Assembly (NCBI GenBank): GCA_023269615.1
Contig: JAHFSY010000017.1
Coordinates: 1 to 64,000, forward strand
DNA: 64,000 nt
Direction: 5' to 3'
DNA from: Verrucomicrobiota bacterium
GTDB taxonomy: Bacteria > Verrucomicrobiota > Verrucomicrobiia > JABWAM01
The position numbers and the translations under genes were made by a program. The notes under the pieces were generated by a model. That model saw only the letters and a program-made list of their open reading frames with translations, was not told where the DNA came from and did not search any database. How positions within the stretch are numbered: position 1 is the stretch's first letter; the number at the start of each line of letters is the position of its first letter. Below, piece by piece: positions 18,108-27,520 of the stretch.

Positions 18108-20531
18108 ATGAATGGCATGCGCTCTCAATCAAAGTGGCTCCACAGGCATGCTGTCTCACTTGTTCTCGGACTTTGGTTCCTGCTCTCACCCGCCGCCCAC
18201 GGTTTGCCTACGACATTCTGGGTCGCGCCGGATGGCAATGATTCCGGGCCCGGCACGGAGGAACAGCCGTTTCGCACCATCGAGCATGCGCGCGACGCCG
18301 TTCGCGCCATCGGGCGGGATCACGAGATCGTCGTCTATCTTCGGGAAGGCATCTACCGGCTGGACCGGCCCCTGGTGCTCGATCACAGGGACTCCGGGCG
18401 CGACGGCTGCGACGTCGTGTACCGGGCCGCCCCCGACGAGCATCCGGTGATTTCCGGCGCGATCAAGGTGCCGAAGGAGAGCTGGCAGCCCGACCCAAAC
18501 CACCCGGGAATCTGGCACGCCCATGTGGGCCCGCACGAAACACGCCAGCTCTACGTCAACGGGGAACGCGCAACGCGGGCACGAACCGAGCTGGTGAACG
18601 GGACGAATTATCCCGCGGGATTCCTTCCAAAACCCGTCGTGAACCCTGGTCCTCCCGTCACGATCGGTGGCGGCATCAAGTTCGTGCCCACCTCGCTGAA
18701 CCCGTCCTGGGGGGATCCTCACCACTGGAAACGCGTGCGCGACATCGAGGCGGTGATCCTCACCCAGTGGAAGATGATGAGCGTCCCGCTGGACAAGGTC
18801 TCCTCGGGCCGGATCACGATGCAGCAACCCGCCTGGAAAAATGCGAACCTCTGCTTCTCGTCTTCGTCTTCGACGAATTCACCGCCCAAGCCCGGCGTCT
18901 GGAGTTTCTGGCAGGTGACACGGTTTGAGAACGCCCTCGAATTTCTGGATCAACCGGGGGAATGGTACCTGGATCGGGAGGCGGGCTGGCTCTACTACAT
19001 GCCCCGCCCGGATGAGGACTTCGCCGGCGCCAGGGTCGAGCTTCCGGTTCTCGAAGTGCTCGTGGAGGGACGTGGAAAGCCGGGACGGCCGGTTTCCAAC
19101 ATCCGCTTCGAAGGCCTGACCTTCCAGTGCGCCACCTGGCTCGAGCCGAATGGCGGGCGGCTCGGTGGCCACCGCAGCAATGGCTACGTTACAGACCAGA
19201 GCGGTTTTCGACTCGAGGGCGAGGACCATCAGCCCAATCTCATCGGCCATGACCCGAAGCTGGTGCGGACCCCCGGCAATCTCCGCTTTCGATACGCCCG
19301 CAACATCACATTCCATGGCAACATTTTTGAACATCTCGGCGGCGTGGGGCTGGATTTTGTGACGGGCTGCAAGGGCAACCGGATCGAGGGCAACCTCTTC
19401 ACGGACATTTCCTCGGCGGCCATCCAGCTGGGCGGAGTGGGCCCGGAGGACAGTCACCCCAAAAGCCCGGGACAGATCATGCGTGACAACGTCATTGCGA
19501 ACAACCTGATCCGCGAGGTCGCGTGCGAGTTCCAGGATGCCGCGGGAATTTTCGTGGGGTTTTCGCAGAACACGACCCTGGAGCACAACACGATCGTGGA
19601 TGTGCCCTGGTCGGGAATCGCCGTGGGCTGGGGTTGGGGTCTGCTGGATCCGGGCGGCTACCCGGGATTGCCGGGCGCGACGAACAACATGTGGGGGGTG
19701 CACAACACGCCCACGCCCAATCGCAACAACCGGATTCTCCACAACCGCATTCACAAATTTCTCAATGTCCTCTGGGATGGAGGCTCCATCTACACGACCG
19801 GCGCGCAGGGAACCTCGCCTTCCAACGGCCTCCTGATCGAGGGGAATGTGGCCGATGGAAAACGGGTGAAGGCGGGAGGCAACACCTTCTACACCGATGG
19901 GGGAAGCCGTTACATTACGCTGAAGAACAACGCCTCCTGCAACAATCCAATCGGGGTCACCGATTATGGCCCGCCGCCCCAATGGTTTGATCCGCTTCCC
20001 TACCTCTACATTCCGCCTGTTCCCTACGGCAGCGACAGTGGCGGCTGCCGGACCTACGGCCAGATTCGCTTTGAGGGGAATTATTGGCGGCAGTTCCCCA
20101 TGACGCTGGACCAGTTGGTTTACGACGCTTTCTATGCGTTGCTTCCCGGCTTTGGTTTCGGCCCCTGGTCCGAGAAGGGTTATCTCAGCATCGCTCCGTA
20201 CACGAACATGGTCAACCACGTCTCCTACCCCACCCAGTTGAGTTATGAAGGCAACCACGACATCTGGAGTGTGGGGGAAGTTCCGGACCAGATCCTGAAC
20301 GAGGCCGGGGTGAGGAAATGCCCGGAGACGATTCCGGAAGATCAGTGGATCCTCCCCCCCTCGGTTCAGGAGCTGGAGCCGATTCAGCCGGCGAGCGCCC
20401 CTCCCACCATCGTGGCGCGGCCCTATCCGGTAAGAGACACGAGCAGTTTCCCCTCGAAGCAGGCTCACCCGTCGCCGCCTTCACCCAACAACAACAGCAA
20501 CAACACCTGGCCCAGAGATGTGGATTGGTGA
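18108..20531 (+). CDS. Secreted right-handed parallel beta-helix protein
   Basis: An 807-residue exported protein. A signal peptide (hydrophobic VSLVLGLWFLLSPAAHG, about residues 17-33) is followed by FWVAPDGNDSGPGTEEQPF, the usual opening of pectate-lyase-like beta-helix domains. Asn/Gly-rich coils (NRIEGNLFTDISSAAIQLG, NTIVDVPWSGIAVGWGWG, NNRILHNRIHKF) occupy about 380-600. The C-terminus is proline-rich. The fold suggests polysaccharide lyase, hydrolase or epimerase activity outside the cytoplasm; the substrate is unknown. Confidence 0.82.
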   Translation: MNGMRSQSKWLHRHAVSLVLGLWFLLSPAAHGLPTTFWVAPDGNDSGPGTEEQPFRTIEHARDAVRAIGRDHEIVVYLREGIYRLDRPLVLDHRDSGRDGCDVVYRAAPDEHPVISGAIKVPKESWQPDPNHPGIWHAHVGPHETRQLYVNGERATRARTELVNGTNYPAGFLPKPVVNPGPPVTIGGGIKFVPTSLNPSWGDPHHWKRVRDIEAVILTQWKMMSVPLDKVSSGRITMQQPAWKNANLCFSSSSSTNSPPKPGVWSFWQVTRFENALEFLDQPGEWYLDREAGWLYYMPRPDEDFAGARVELPVLEVLVEGRGKPGRPVSNIRFEGLTFQCATWLEPNGGRLGGHRSNGYVTDQSGFRLEGEDHQPNLIGHDPKLVRTPGNLRFRYARNITFHGNIFEHLGGVGLDFVTGCKGNRIEGNLFTDISSAAIQLGGVGPEDSHPKSPGQIMRDNVIANNLIREVACEFQDAAGIFVGFSQNTTLEHNTIVDVPWSGIAVGWGWGLLDPGGYPGLPGATNNMWGVHNTPTPNRNNRILHNRIHKFLNVLWDGGSIYTTGAQGTSPSNGLLIEGNVADGKRVKAGGNTFYTDGGSRYITLKNNASCNNPIGVTDYGPPPQWFDPLPYLYIPPVPYGSDSGGCRTYGQIRFEGNYWRQFPMTLDQLVYDAFYALLPGFGFGPWSEKGYLSIAPYTNMVNHVSYPTQLSYEGNHDIWSVGEVPDQILNEAGVRKCPETIPEDQWILPPSVQELEPIQPASAPPTIVARPYPVRDTSSFPSKQAHPSPPSPNNNSNNTWPRDVDW

Positions 20532-20562
20532 GTGAAAGCCTGAAAGCCAGGATTGGCGGCCA

Positions 20563-21477
20563 ATGGGCAACTCATCAAAAATGTTCAAGGTGGAAACTCT
20601 TCGACCGCTTCCTGAAGCGATTGCCGGCACCATGATGGCGGAACTCCCTTCCGGTGATATTCTTGTTACGGGGGGAAATGGCTGGGAAAATGACAGGAAG
20701 TTTTGGTCGAATCGAAGCCATCTTTATAGCGTGAATGAAAAGACATGGCGGGCGGGTCCTCTCCTGCCGAAGTCGCTCGGCAATGCGCTTTGTGTTAAAG
20801 CCGCAAATCAATGGATCATTTTCGGCGGTGCGAATGAGAATGGGGTGAATGATTCAGTCTTCCTCCTATCCGTTGAAAATGCGCCTGCCTGGAAAAATGT
20901 CGGCACGACTCCCTTCTGTCTGGTTCATGGTGCTGCGGCCGCAGATGGCACCCGGATCTATTTTGTTGGTGGCACACCATCGGCAACCGTCGCTACCGTG
21001 GGCTTGAAGCAGCTTTGGTTGGGAAAGGCAGATCCTTGCGGACTGATTCAATGGCAGCCGGGTCCGGACTTCCCCGGCCAAGCAGTGAGCATTATGTCTG
21101 CCGCGTTATGGCAAAGAAAGTTTTTCGTGTTTGGTGGTTACACCGAGCAAGGCTGCAACACAGATCAGGCATTTTCATACGATCTCAAGGGAGGCTGGAA
21201 ACCCCTCGCCCCTCTTCCGTATGCAAGTCGAGCGAGCACGGTGATCGCCATGGAAAATGGGATTGTGATCATTGGAGGGTGGATCGACAAGGAGGCGATC
21301 CCCCATGTCTGGTTTTATCAGCCCGAGACCAATCAATATGAACAGTTAAGCGAATTGCCCGTTGGAATCGCGGTCGCTTCCGGGCTCTATTCGAAATCTG
21401 CAATTTATCTCGCGGGCAACGAAGATCGAATCAAACACCGTTCACCCAACGCTTTCCGCCTCCATTTTGGTGAGTAA
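20563..21477 (+). CDS. Kelch-type beta-propeller protein
   Basis: A 304-residue protein with repeated blades containing the Kelch double glycine (ILVTGGNGW, IIFGGANENG, IYFVGGTPS, FFVFGGYTEQG, IVIIGGWID). There is no signal peptide. In bacteria similar proteins include sialate mutarotase NanM and many uncharacterised sugar-locus proteins; the specific role is not deducible. The start could also be ATG 20581 (MFKVETL). It is the last gene of the carbohydrate locus and the last before the genomic island. Confidence 0.72.
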   Translation: MGNSSKMFKVETLRPLPEAIAGTMMAELPSGDILVTGGNGWENDRKFWSNRSHLYSVNEKTWRAGPLLPKSLGNALCVKAANQWIIFGGANENGVNDSVFLLSVENAPAWKNVGTTPFCLVHGAAAADGTRIYFVGGTPSATVATVGLKQLWLGKADPCGLIQWQPGPDFPGQAVSIMSAALWQRKFFVFGGYTEQGCNTDQAFSYDLKGGWKPLAPLPYASRASTVIAMENGIVIIGGWIDKEAIPHVWFYQPETNQYEQLSELPVGIAVASGLYSKSAIYLAGNEDRIKHRSPNAFRLHFGE

Positions 21478-21658
21478 AAATCTCCGCCCTTTGTGATTCA
21501 TCCATTTCCCTTTCCCGCCTGATCGGTTTGTTTTCAAACGCTCTTCAAAGCATCCACCAAGGCAGGGCGATAGCATGCTTGTCGAGCTGCATGGGGCGTG
21601 GGCACCGACAAATGATATAGCCATTGGGGTGTGGATGTTTGCAAGGGGCAGAATGCCC

Positions 21659-21708
21659 TTCGACTCGCTTCGCCGGCTGCAAGCCATGAGCGAGCGAAGC
21701 GAGTCGAA
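21659..21708. repeat. 15-bp-stem hairpin abutting the left attachment site
   Basis: Perfect arms TTCGACTCGCTTCGC (21659-21673) and its complement (21694-21708) are separated by 20 bases. The right arm overlaps the first two bases of the 23-bp attachment repeat. It may terminate the carbohydrate operon or be a chance dispersed repeat. Confidence 0.65.
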
Positions 21709-21729
21709 TGGCTCCACAGGTAGGACTCG
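21707..21729. other. Left attachment site (duplicate of the tRNA-Asn 3' end)
   Basis: Twenty-three bases are identical to 38488-38510, which cover the CCA end, discriminator, acceptor strand and part of the T-arm of tRNA-Asn. The match stops exactly at 21730 (C versus A). Only the 3' end of the tRNA is duplicated here, as expected for an integrase that targets a tRNA 3' end. Confidence 0.88.
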
Positions 21730-21835
21730 CGCCCGCCTGCCTCGGTTTTGTTGGGAGAATTTTACGTTTTCTCCTATGAAAGTCAAGCTGCTCGTCCACC
21801 GCCTTTCACTGCTCAGACCTATCCATTGACTGCTT

Positions 21836-21857
21836 TTCCCTGGCAGTTTCCCTGGCA
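21836..21857. repeat. Tandem TTCCCTGGCA repeats near the left island end
   Basis: Two exact copies of TTCCCTGGCA lie at 21836-21845 and 21848-21857, 12 bp apart. The same decamer is at 38395-38404 near the right end with a variant 12 bp further on. Candidate arm-type binding sites for the integrase or its excisionase. Confidence 0.5.
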
Positions 21858-21889
21858 CCATACGCCATCCATCACCCTTTATTAATGGA

Positions 21890-22996
21890 GTGGTTTTCTT
21901 GTTCAGTCGTGACAATCAGTGCATTTTTCGCCACTTGAGCAAGGTGGCAAATGACGTAATTGAAAACATTCGTTCGATTTTGACCTCTTACACTTCCGGG
22001 TGGAAAACTTCACCCGGAATAAAGAAATCACACCCTGCCGTTGTCGCTCTCAAGGGCGTTGAAAAATGGTTTTCAATTCATCCAAGAATCAATGCATCCA
22101 AAGGCTTAAAAGTTGAAGCCAGCTGTGGGCATGGCAATTGGACTAAAATTCCATGGATCGCCGTTTTTGATCTTCGAATTTCTCGAGGAGCGAGAGAGGG
22201 TGCATACCCAGTGATGCTCTTTCGGGCTGATATGAGCGGATTCTATCTTTCCCTATCCATAGCGACGGATGTCCCCTACGGCTCGCCCACAAAATCACGA
22301 ATTGCTGCGTTGAAAGGCCAGGTTGCATCAGTTTCTTCGGAATTCGACAATCTGCGTTTGAACGGATTCTCGCACGATCCGACACTCGATCTTCGTGTCC
22401 GGAAAGGTCCCGGCGTTGGCTATATGCACGGGAGCGTGATACACAAATTCTATGACGCCCAGGCGCTATCATTATCGACACTGTCCGATGACCTCACAGC
22501 TCTTCTCATGGCGTACGATGCCAGCATTTCATCAGGCACAATTTATGCCGCCTTTCAAAATCAAAATTTCCGCTTGAAGGGACCTTCAATAAAATCAGAA
22601 GAAGAACAAAAACGATTAAACGAGGAGCTTCGAGCTGTATCGCGCATTAGCGATAAAAAACTGATTGGCAGAATTCTGAAAAATGCCACTCTTCCGCAGA
22701 GACGGCCCGTTGAAACAACTGTGTATATCCGATCGGCTGAGGTGATCGAATATGTCAGGAGGCACGCGCGCGGCATCTGCGGCCTTTGCGGCTTGCCGGC
22801 TCCGTTTCTGGATGAGGAAGGAAAGCCTTTTCTTGAAGTACACCACGTTCAATGGCTGGCGCGTGGCGGAATGGATACACCCTTCAATGCTGTGGCACTC
22901 TGTCCAAATTGTCATCGAAGAATGCATGTTTTAGATAAACCCGATGAGGTCACAAAGCTTCGGCAAAAAGCATATGCCCTTTTAGATCTCCTGTGA
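21890..22996 (+). CDS. MrcB-N (DUF3578) / HNH endonuclease fusion
   Basis: A 368-residue protein, GTG start. The N-terminal part (about 55-130) contains KVEASCGHGNWTKIPWIAVF, the pattern of the MrcB N-terminal DNA-recognition domain. The C-terminal HNH nuclease has zinc cysteines C297/C300 and C338/C341, the HH pair 318-319, N333 and H342. This architecture is that of McrA-like type IV restriction proteins that cut modified or foreign DNA. It is the first gene inside the island and transcribes toward the Gabija-like pair. Confidence 0.82.
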   Translation: MVFLFSRDNQCIFRHLSKVANDVIENIRSILTSYTSGWKTSPGIKKSHPAVVALKGVEKWFSIHPRINASKGLKVEASCGHGNWTKIPWIAVFDLRISRGAREGAYPVMLFRADMSGFYLSLSIATDVPYGSPTKSRIAALKGQVASVSSEFDNLRLNGFSHDPTLDLRVRKGPGVGYMHGSVIHKFYDAQALSLSTLSDDLTALLMAYDASISSGTIYAAFQNQNFRLKGPSIKSEEEQKRLNEELRAVSRISDKKLIGRILKNATLPQRRPVETTVYIRSAEVIEYVRRHARGICGLCGLPAPFLDEEGKPFLEVHHVQWLARGGMDTPFNAVALCPNCHRRMHVLDKPDEVTKLRQKAYALLDLL

Positions 22997-23101
22997 TTCC
23001 CGGAAAAACGTGTAGATTACACTTTCTCAAAACAATCTAGGCCTATTCTTCCACGCTTGGCCGCACTTTTCAAAACCAAACTGTAATAAATCCAGTCTCC
23101 G

Positions 23102-25354
23102 ATGATCCTCCAGTCTTTCCACATTCGAAACTTTCGGCGACTGCGTGATGTGCACATCACGCTCGACCCGGAACGCACCATTTTTGTTGGTGCTAACAAT
23201 AGCGGCAAGACCTCCGCAGCCCACGCTCTCTCGCTCTTCTTAAAGGAGGACCAATTCTTGATGTATGATTTTAGCGCCGAGGCGTGGAAAAAGTTCGACG
23301 ATGTTGCCAAGCGTGGCATCAAAGCTGTGAATGATCCCGTGCCGTCGATCTCGATAGATTTGTGGTTCAAGATCGTTGCCGGTGACCTGCATCGCGTAAT
23401 CGACATGGTGCCCGATCTCAGTTGGGAGGTTGGGCCGGTAGGGGTGCGGATCGAACTCGCCATCAAATCTCCAGCCCAACTTCTCGCCAATTTCGTCGAT
23501 GCTCAAAAGAAGGCGGCACCACCCAATGGTGAACAAGAGAAGGACCGGACTGACTATAGTCCCTGGCCGCTCTCTGTCACCGATTATCTCATTAAACGGT
23601 TCGATCAAGAATTTGAGTTCCGCTATTTCGTGCTTGATCGGTCACAGTTCAATGAAGATTTCAGTGCGAAGCCCGCTTACGTGCCACAACCCCTAGGCGA
23701 TGGCAGGCGCAGCGGTTCAAGGATACTCCAATCGCTCATTCGCGTGAGCTTCATGAAAGCACAACGTCACATGGCGGGTGAGGGCACATCTGATCGCGCG
23801 GAAGATCTGTCGCGGCGACTCGGTCGATTCTACGAAAGCCACCTCAAACAGCATGAACCAGACTACGACGCATTGCGTGCGCTGGCCAATTCGGAGTCTC
23901 AGCTAAACCAGCATTTCGATTCAGTTTTTAAGCCTACGTTGGAGCGCCTTGGCCAGTTGGGTTACCCTGGGTTGACGGAGGCACAGCTTTTGATTCGAGC
24001 AGTCGTGGACGCCAAGCAGCTCTTGAAAGGTGACGCTAATGTCCACTACGCACTTGGAAATGATGGAGAAGACGCAGATAAGTTGCTGTTGCCCGACAGA
24101 TATAACGGCCTTGGTTATAAGAATCTCATCTACATGGTGATTGAGTTGCTTGATTTTCACAGTCGGTGGGCGAGTGAAACCGAAGATCGTGCACTGCTTC
24201 ACCTTATTCTTATCGAGGAACCCGAAGCACATCTCCATACTCAACTGCAACAGGTCTTCATCCGCGAGGTCCAAAAGATTTTGCCGGACGACTCTGCTGC
24301 TGGATTCAGTAGACAAATAGTGGTCACGACGCATTCGCCGCATATTCTATACGCCGCCGGCTTTACTCCCATCCGATATTTTCGACGCATCGGTGGGCCG
24401 GGCCGTAAGCAGCACTCCCAAGTTCTAAACCTCTCGGAGTTCTACCAAACGTCCGAGAAAGAGCCTCGTGACTTCCTTCAGCGATACATGGAGCTGACCC
24501 ACTGTGATTTGTTCTTTGCAGACGCTGCAATTCTCGTTGAGGGAACCGTGGAAAGGCTGCTGATGCCTGCTATGGTGCGCAAATCGGCAACTTCTCTCGA
24601 GTCTTGCTACCTGAGCGTGCTCGAGGTCGGCGGAGCCTACGGACACATTTTCAAGAGTCTGATCGAATTCTTGGGACTGACGACGTTGGTGATTACCGAC
24701 CTCGACAGTGTTCTGCCCAAGGCGTCGAAGGTGGCGGCGGGCGGCGATGCCGCTAACGAAGAAGTCGGTGAAACCGATGACAATGACCAAACAGAAAGTG
24801 ACGCCAAGCACCCCGGCAGCAGATGTTTAGTCGATACACCTGGCGCCGTAACGTCTAACCAAACTTTGGTGAAGTGGCTTCCGATAAAATCCTTAATTTC
24901 GGAGCTTTTGACGGCGGATGAGAAAGCCAAAATCCAACCTAAGAGTGGTGAATTGTCCGCTACTGTCCGGGTCGCCTATCAAGTTGCGCGGGAGGTCACA
25001 TGGCGCGGACAAACCGAGCGCCGTGCGGGCCGAACGCTTGAGGAAGCGTTTGCCCTTGAGAATCTGGCATGGTGCCAAGAACTGGCGCGCCGTTCGCTCG
25101 GTCTGCGCATCAAGAAGGCCAACGAACTTTCGCTGTCAGAACTGGCTGGGGCAATCTACCAGCGAGTTGCAAACAACTCCTTTGACAAAACGGATTTTGC
25201 ACTTGCGGTAATCGCACAGGATGAAAAGGAACAGGCTTGGATTGTGCCTTTCTACATCGATGAGGGTTTGAAATGGCTCGCCAAGCAGTGCGTTCCCGAA
25301 AAACCACAGGTTGCCATTGCCGCCGCGGTCGAAAAGTCAGAACCAACGGCATGA
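23102..25354 (+). CDS. OLD-family ATP-dependent nuclease, GajA-like
   Basis: A 750-residue protein with a split ABC ATPase and a TOPRIM nuclease. Walker A is GANNSGKT (30-37), Walker B LILIEEPEAHLH (368-379), and the H-loop TTHSPH (409-414). The TOPRIM domain has the catalytic glutamate in ILVEG (E480) and the acidic pair ITDLDS (D533, D535). With the adjoining UvrD helicase this matches the two-gene Gabija antiphage arrangement (class 2 OLD). It is clearly longer than the roughly 580-residue GajA, with an extra C-terminal region after about 560, so a Gabija relative is the safest name. Its stop overlaps the helicase start by ATGA. Confidence 0.85.
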   Translation: MILQSFHIRNFRRLRDVHITLDPERTIFVGANNSGKTSAAHALSLFLKEDQFLMYDFSAEAWKKFDDVAKRGIKAVNDPVPSISIDLWFKIVAGDLHRVIDMVPDLSWEVGPVGVRIELAIKSPAQLLANFVDAQKKAAPPNGEQEKDRTDYSPWPLSVTDYLIKRFDQEFEFRYFVLDRSQFNEDFSAKPAYVPQPLGDGRRSGSRILQSLIRVSFMKAQRHMAGEGTSDRAEDLSRRLGRFYESHLKQHEPDYDALRALANSESQLNQHFDSVFKPTLERLGQLGYPGLTEAQLLIRAVVDAKQLLKGDANVHYALGNDGEDADKLLLPDRYNGLGYKNLIYMVIELLDFHSRWASETEDRALLHLILIEEPEAHLHTQLQQVFIREVQKILPDDSAAGFSRQIVVTTHSPHILYAAGFTPIRYFRRIGGPGRKQHSQVLNLSEFYQTSEKEPRDFLQRYMELTHCDLFFADAAILVEGTVERLLMPAMVRKSATSLESCYLSVLEVGGAYGHIFKSLIEFLGLTTLVITDLDSVLPKASKVAAGGDAANEEVGETDDNDQTESDAKHPGSRCLVDTPGAVTSNQTLVKWLPIKSLISELLTADEKAKIQPKSGELSATVRVAYQVAREVTWRGQTERRAGRTLEEAFALENLAWCQELARRSLGLRIKKANELSLSELAGAIYQRVANNSFDKTDFALAVIAQDEKEQAWIVPFYIDEGLKWLAKQCVPEKPQVAIAAAVEKSEPTA

Positions 25355-27303
25355 CTACGCGCATTCACAATCCGGACACACCAGCAGATTTGGAGCTCAG
25401 GCGGGTGCTGGATCGGATGGGCTGTTTCGTCATGGTTTCCGGTGCCGGATCGGGCAAAACAACATCGCTCGTCAAGGCAATGGCCCACGTTGCAAAACAA
25501 AGGCGTGCAGAACTCTTGAAGTCGGGACGACAAATCGCCTGCATCACCTACACCGAAGTGGCCGAGCATGAACTCGTCCGCGATCTTGGCAATGACCCGT
25601 TGTGCCACGTTTCCACCATTCACAGCTTCTTGTGGCAATTGATTCGCCCGTTTCAGACGGACATTCGTCGTTGGGCCGTAAGGCGAAACCAAGAAAAGCT
25701 TGATGAACTCCAGCAAAAGCAGGCGGGATTCGGCTCGCGCGTCCAAGCCAAGACGCGGGAGGCGACACGACGTGAAATTGAAGAGTGTGAACAGTTGCAA
25801 TCCATCATCCCCGGCGTTCCAAAATTTACCTACGAAACCGGTCGCGACTACCGGTTGGGGATTTTGGGCCATGACGACATCCTCAGGATGGTGCCTACGC
25901 TGATCCGCGAACGTCCGCTACTGTGCAGGGTGATCTCGCAGAAATATCCTTACTTTTTCTTTGACGAGAGCCAGGACACCGACGACGGTGTCGTCGATGC
26001 CATGAAGGAAGTGTCGCGCCAAGCGAGTGAACAAGGGCGGAGCTTCTGCCTTGGTTTCTTTGGTGACCCGATGCAGAAGATATACACTGCGGGCAAGGGA
26101 TCAATCGACTTACTGGACGGTTGGGTTAAAATTGAGAAGACGGAAAATTTTCGTTGCCCCACGCGCGTTTTGGCTACGATCAACCGCATTCGTTACGATG
26201 GAGACAGACTACAGCAAACTGTAGGCCCTCGAATGAGGGACGGAACCGAAATGCCACAAGAGCAAGGCACTTCCTGCATCATCATCCTACCGTTGTCTGA
26301 GGATCGTGAAACCAGCGCGGGTCACGTGCGCACCTACCTTGCAGCGAAGAACGCAGACCCGCTCTGGTCTAAAGATGATCCGGAGGCTGACTTGCGAGTC
26401 CTGGTTATTGAACACGCTATGGCAGCTCGACGGCTTGGTTTCGATAAGCTCTACGATGTTTTCAATCGCGGTTCGGAGTCGGCAAAAGCATCCTTCCGAG
26501 AAGGAAAAAACTGGGTGCTTACCCCCTTTCAGTCACTACTCTTGCCACTAGCAGACGCGGTTCGTAACGGCCGTCCTTATGAGGTGATGTCGCTCTTGCG
26601 GAGTCATTCCCCAGCACTCGATCCAAAGAGTTTTCGTCAAACGCCAAACGTCGTTGAATTATTGTCCAAGCTAAAGGCCGCGGTTCAGCAGCTTGAAAAG
26701 CTGCTGGCTGTTAACGGCACCACCACCATTGGTGAGGTCTTGCGTTTTGCCCACGATGGCCGTTTGATCCGACTCGATGCGCGAATTGCACGGGTTCTCG
26801 AGCTGCCTGATGATTCCAAGGAGGCGGCGCAAAATGAGGTTGCTGCTGATGGGGCAGGAGCGGCTGATGCCGCAATACAGGATGATCCCATAGAGGAGGT
26901 ACTTCTCAACTGCCTTGGCTGTCCCGCCTCACAACTGTGGGGGTATCGCGAGTATATCGAAGACCGTTCCGTTTATTCAACACAGCAAGGTATTAAAGGT
27001 GCTGAATTTCAACGAGTGTTGGTCGTTCTTGATGATGAAGAGAGCAACCATTTTTTATTTTCCTACGACAAGCTCTTCGGCATCAGCCCTCCATCAGACA
27101 CCGATCGTCGAAATCAAGCCGAAGGCAAGGAAACTGTTGTAGAACGCACGCGGCGTTTGTTTTATGTTTGCTGCTCCCGTGCACTCAAAGGTCTAGCGGT
27201 GGTTTGTTACACTTCGCAGCCAGATGTCCTAAAGAAGAAGGTGATCGAATCTGGGCTTTTTCCGACCGACTGCATTTTCGACGCTGGGGAAATTCAGACA
27301 TAA
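25351..27303 (+). CDS. UvrD/Rep-like SF1A helicase, GajB-like
   Basis: A 650-residue helicase. Motif I is GAGSGKT (31-37), Ia ITYTEVAEHEL, II DESQDT (205-210), III GDPMQKIY (238-245), IV ENFRCPTRVL, V GIKGAEFQRVLVV and VI LFYVCCSRALKGL, so the motor looks intact. The start at 25351 was chosen because it overlaps the preceding stop (ATGA), giving translational coupling; an upstream in-frame start at 25273 would run through the preceding gene. In Gabija, GajB senses DNA ends and drives the nuclease GajA. It is longer than typical GajB (about 490 residues). Confidence 0.85.
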   Translation: MTTRIHNPDTPADLELRRVLDRMGCFVMVSGAGSGKTTSLVKAMAHVAKQRRAELLKSGRQIACITYTEVAEHELVRDLGNDPLCHVSTIHSFLWQLIRPFQTDIRRWAVRRNQEKLDELQQKQAGFGSRVQAKTREATRREIEECEQLQSIIPGVPKFTYETGRDYRLGILGHDDILRMVPTLIRERPLLCRVISQKYPYFFFDESQDTDDGVVDAMKEVSRQASEQGRSFCLGFFGDPMQKIYTAGKGSIDLLDGWVKIEKTENFRCPTRVLATINRIRYDGDRLQQTVGPRMRDGTEMPQEQGTSCIIILPLSEDRETSAGHVRTYLAAKNADPLWSKDDPEADLRVLVIEHAMAARRLGFDKLYDVFNRGSESAKASFREGKNWVLTPFQSLLLPLADAVRNGRPYEVMSLLRSHSPALDPKSFRQTPNVVELLSKLKAAVQQLEKLLAVNGTTTIGEVLRFAHDGRLIRLDARIARVLELPDDSKEAAQNEVAADGAGAADAAIQDDPIEEVLLNCLGCPASQLWGYREYIEDRSVYSTQQGIKGAEFQRVLVVLDDEESNHFLFSYDKLFGISPPSDTDRRNQAEGKETVVERTRRLFYVCCSRALKGLAVVCYTSQPDVLKKKVIESGLFPTDCIFDAGEIQT

Positions 27304-27352
27304 ACCAAAGCATTTATATTCTGGGTGTGATTAAGCCAACGCGGAATCATTA

Positions 27353-27506
27353 GAAAAAACCGAATGGCGACACTCACCTTAGATTTGATGGATTAGTTCA
27401 ACTGATTCAAGAACGAGCGCGATTCATTTCTGTATCACGTGCAGATGTTGCTGAGGTTGAGGTGCGACATCATTTTTTGCAATCCGAGGGAGCACGTTTG
27501 ATATGA
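27353..27506 (+). pseudogene. Possible gene remnant after the Gabija-like pair
   Basis: A 50-codon open stretch following a TAG reads with protein-like composition (DTHLRFDGLVQLIQERARFI then a charged helix) and ends at TGA 27504-27506, but has no usable start codon. It may be the tail of a lost gene. The rest of the 217-bp gap 27304-27520 shows nothing recognisable. Confidence 0.22.
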
Positions 27507-27520
27507 CTGTACCCAGATCA

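Noticed and set aside
18879..20468. 529-codon minus-strand frame opposite the beta-helix gene
   Set aside because: Shadow of a gene with a signal peptide and beta-helix coils; no domain of its own.
21707..21729. Second tRNA gene
   Set aside because: Only the 3' end of tRNA-Asn is present; there is no anticodon or D arm.
25273..25350. Longer N-terminus for the GajB-like helicase
   Set aside because: It would overlap the nuclease gene by 82 bp and has a basic, non-family sequence; the ATGA start at 25351 is better.
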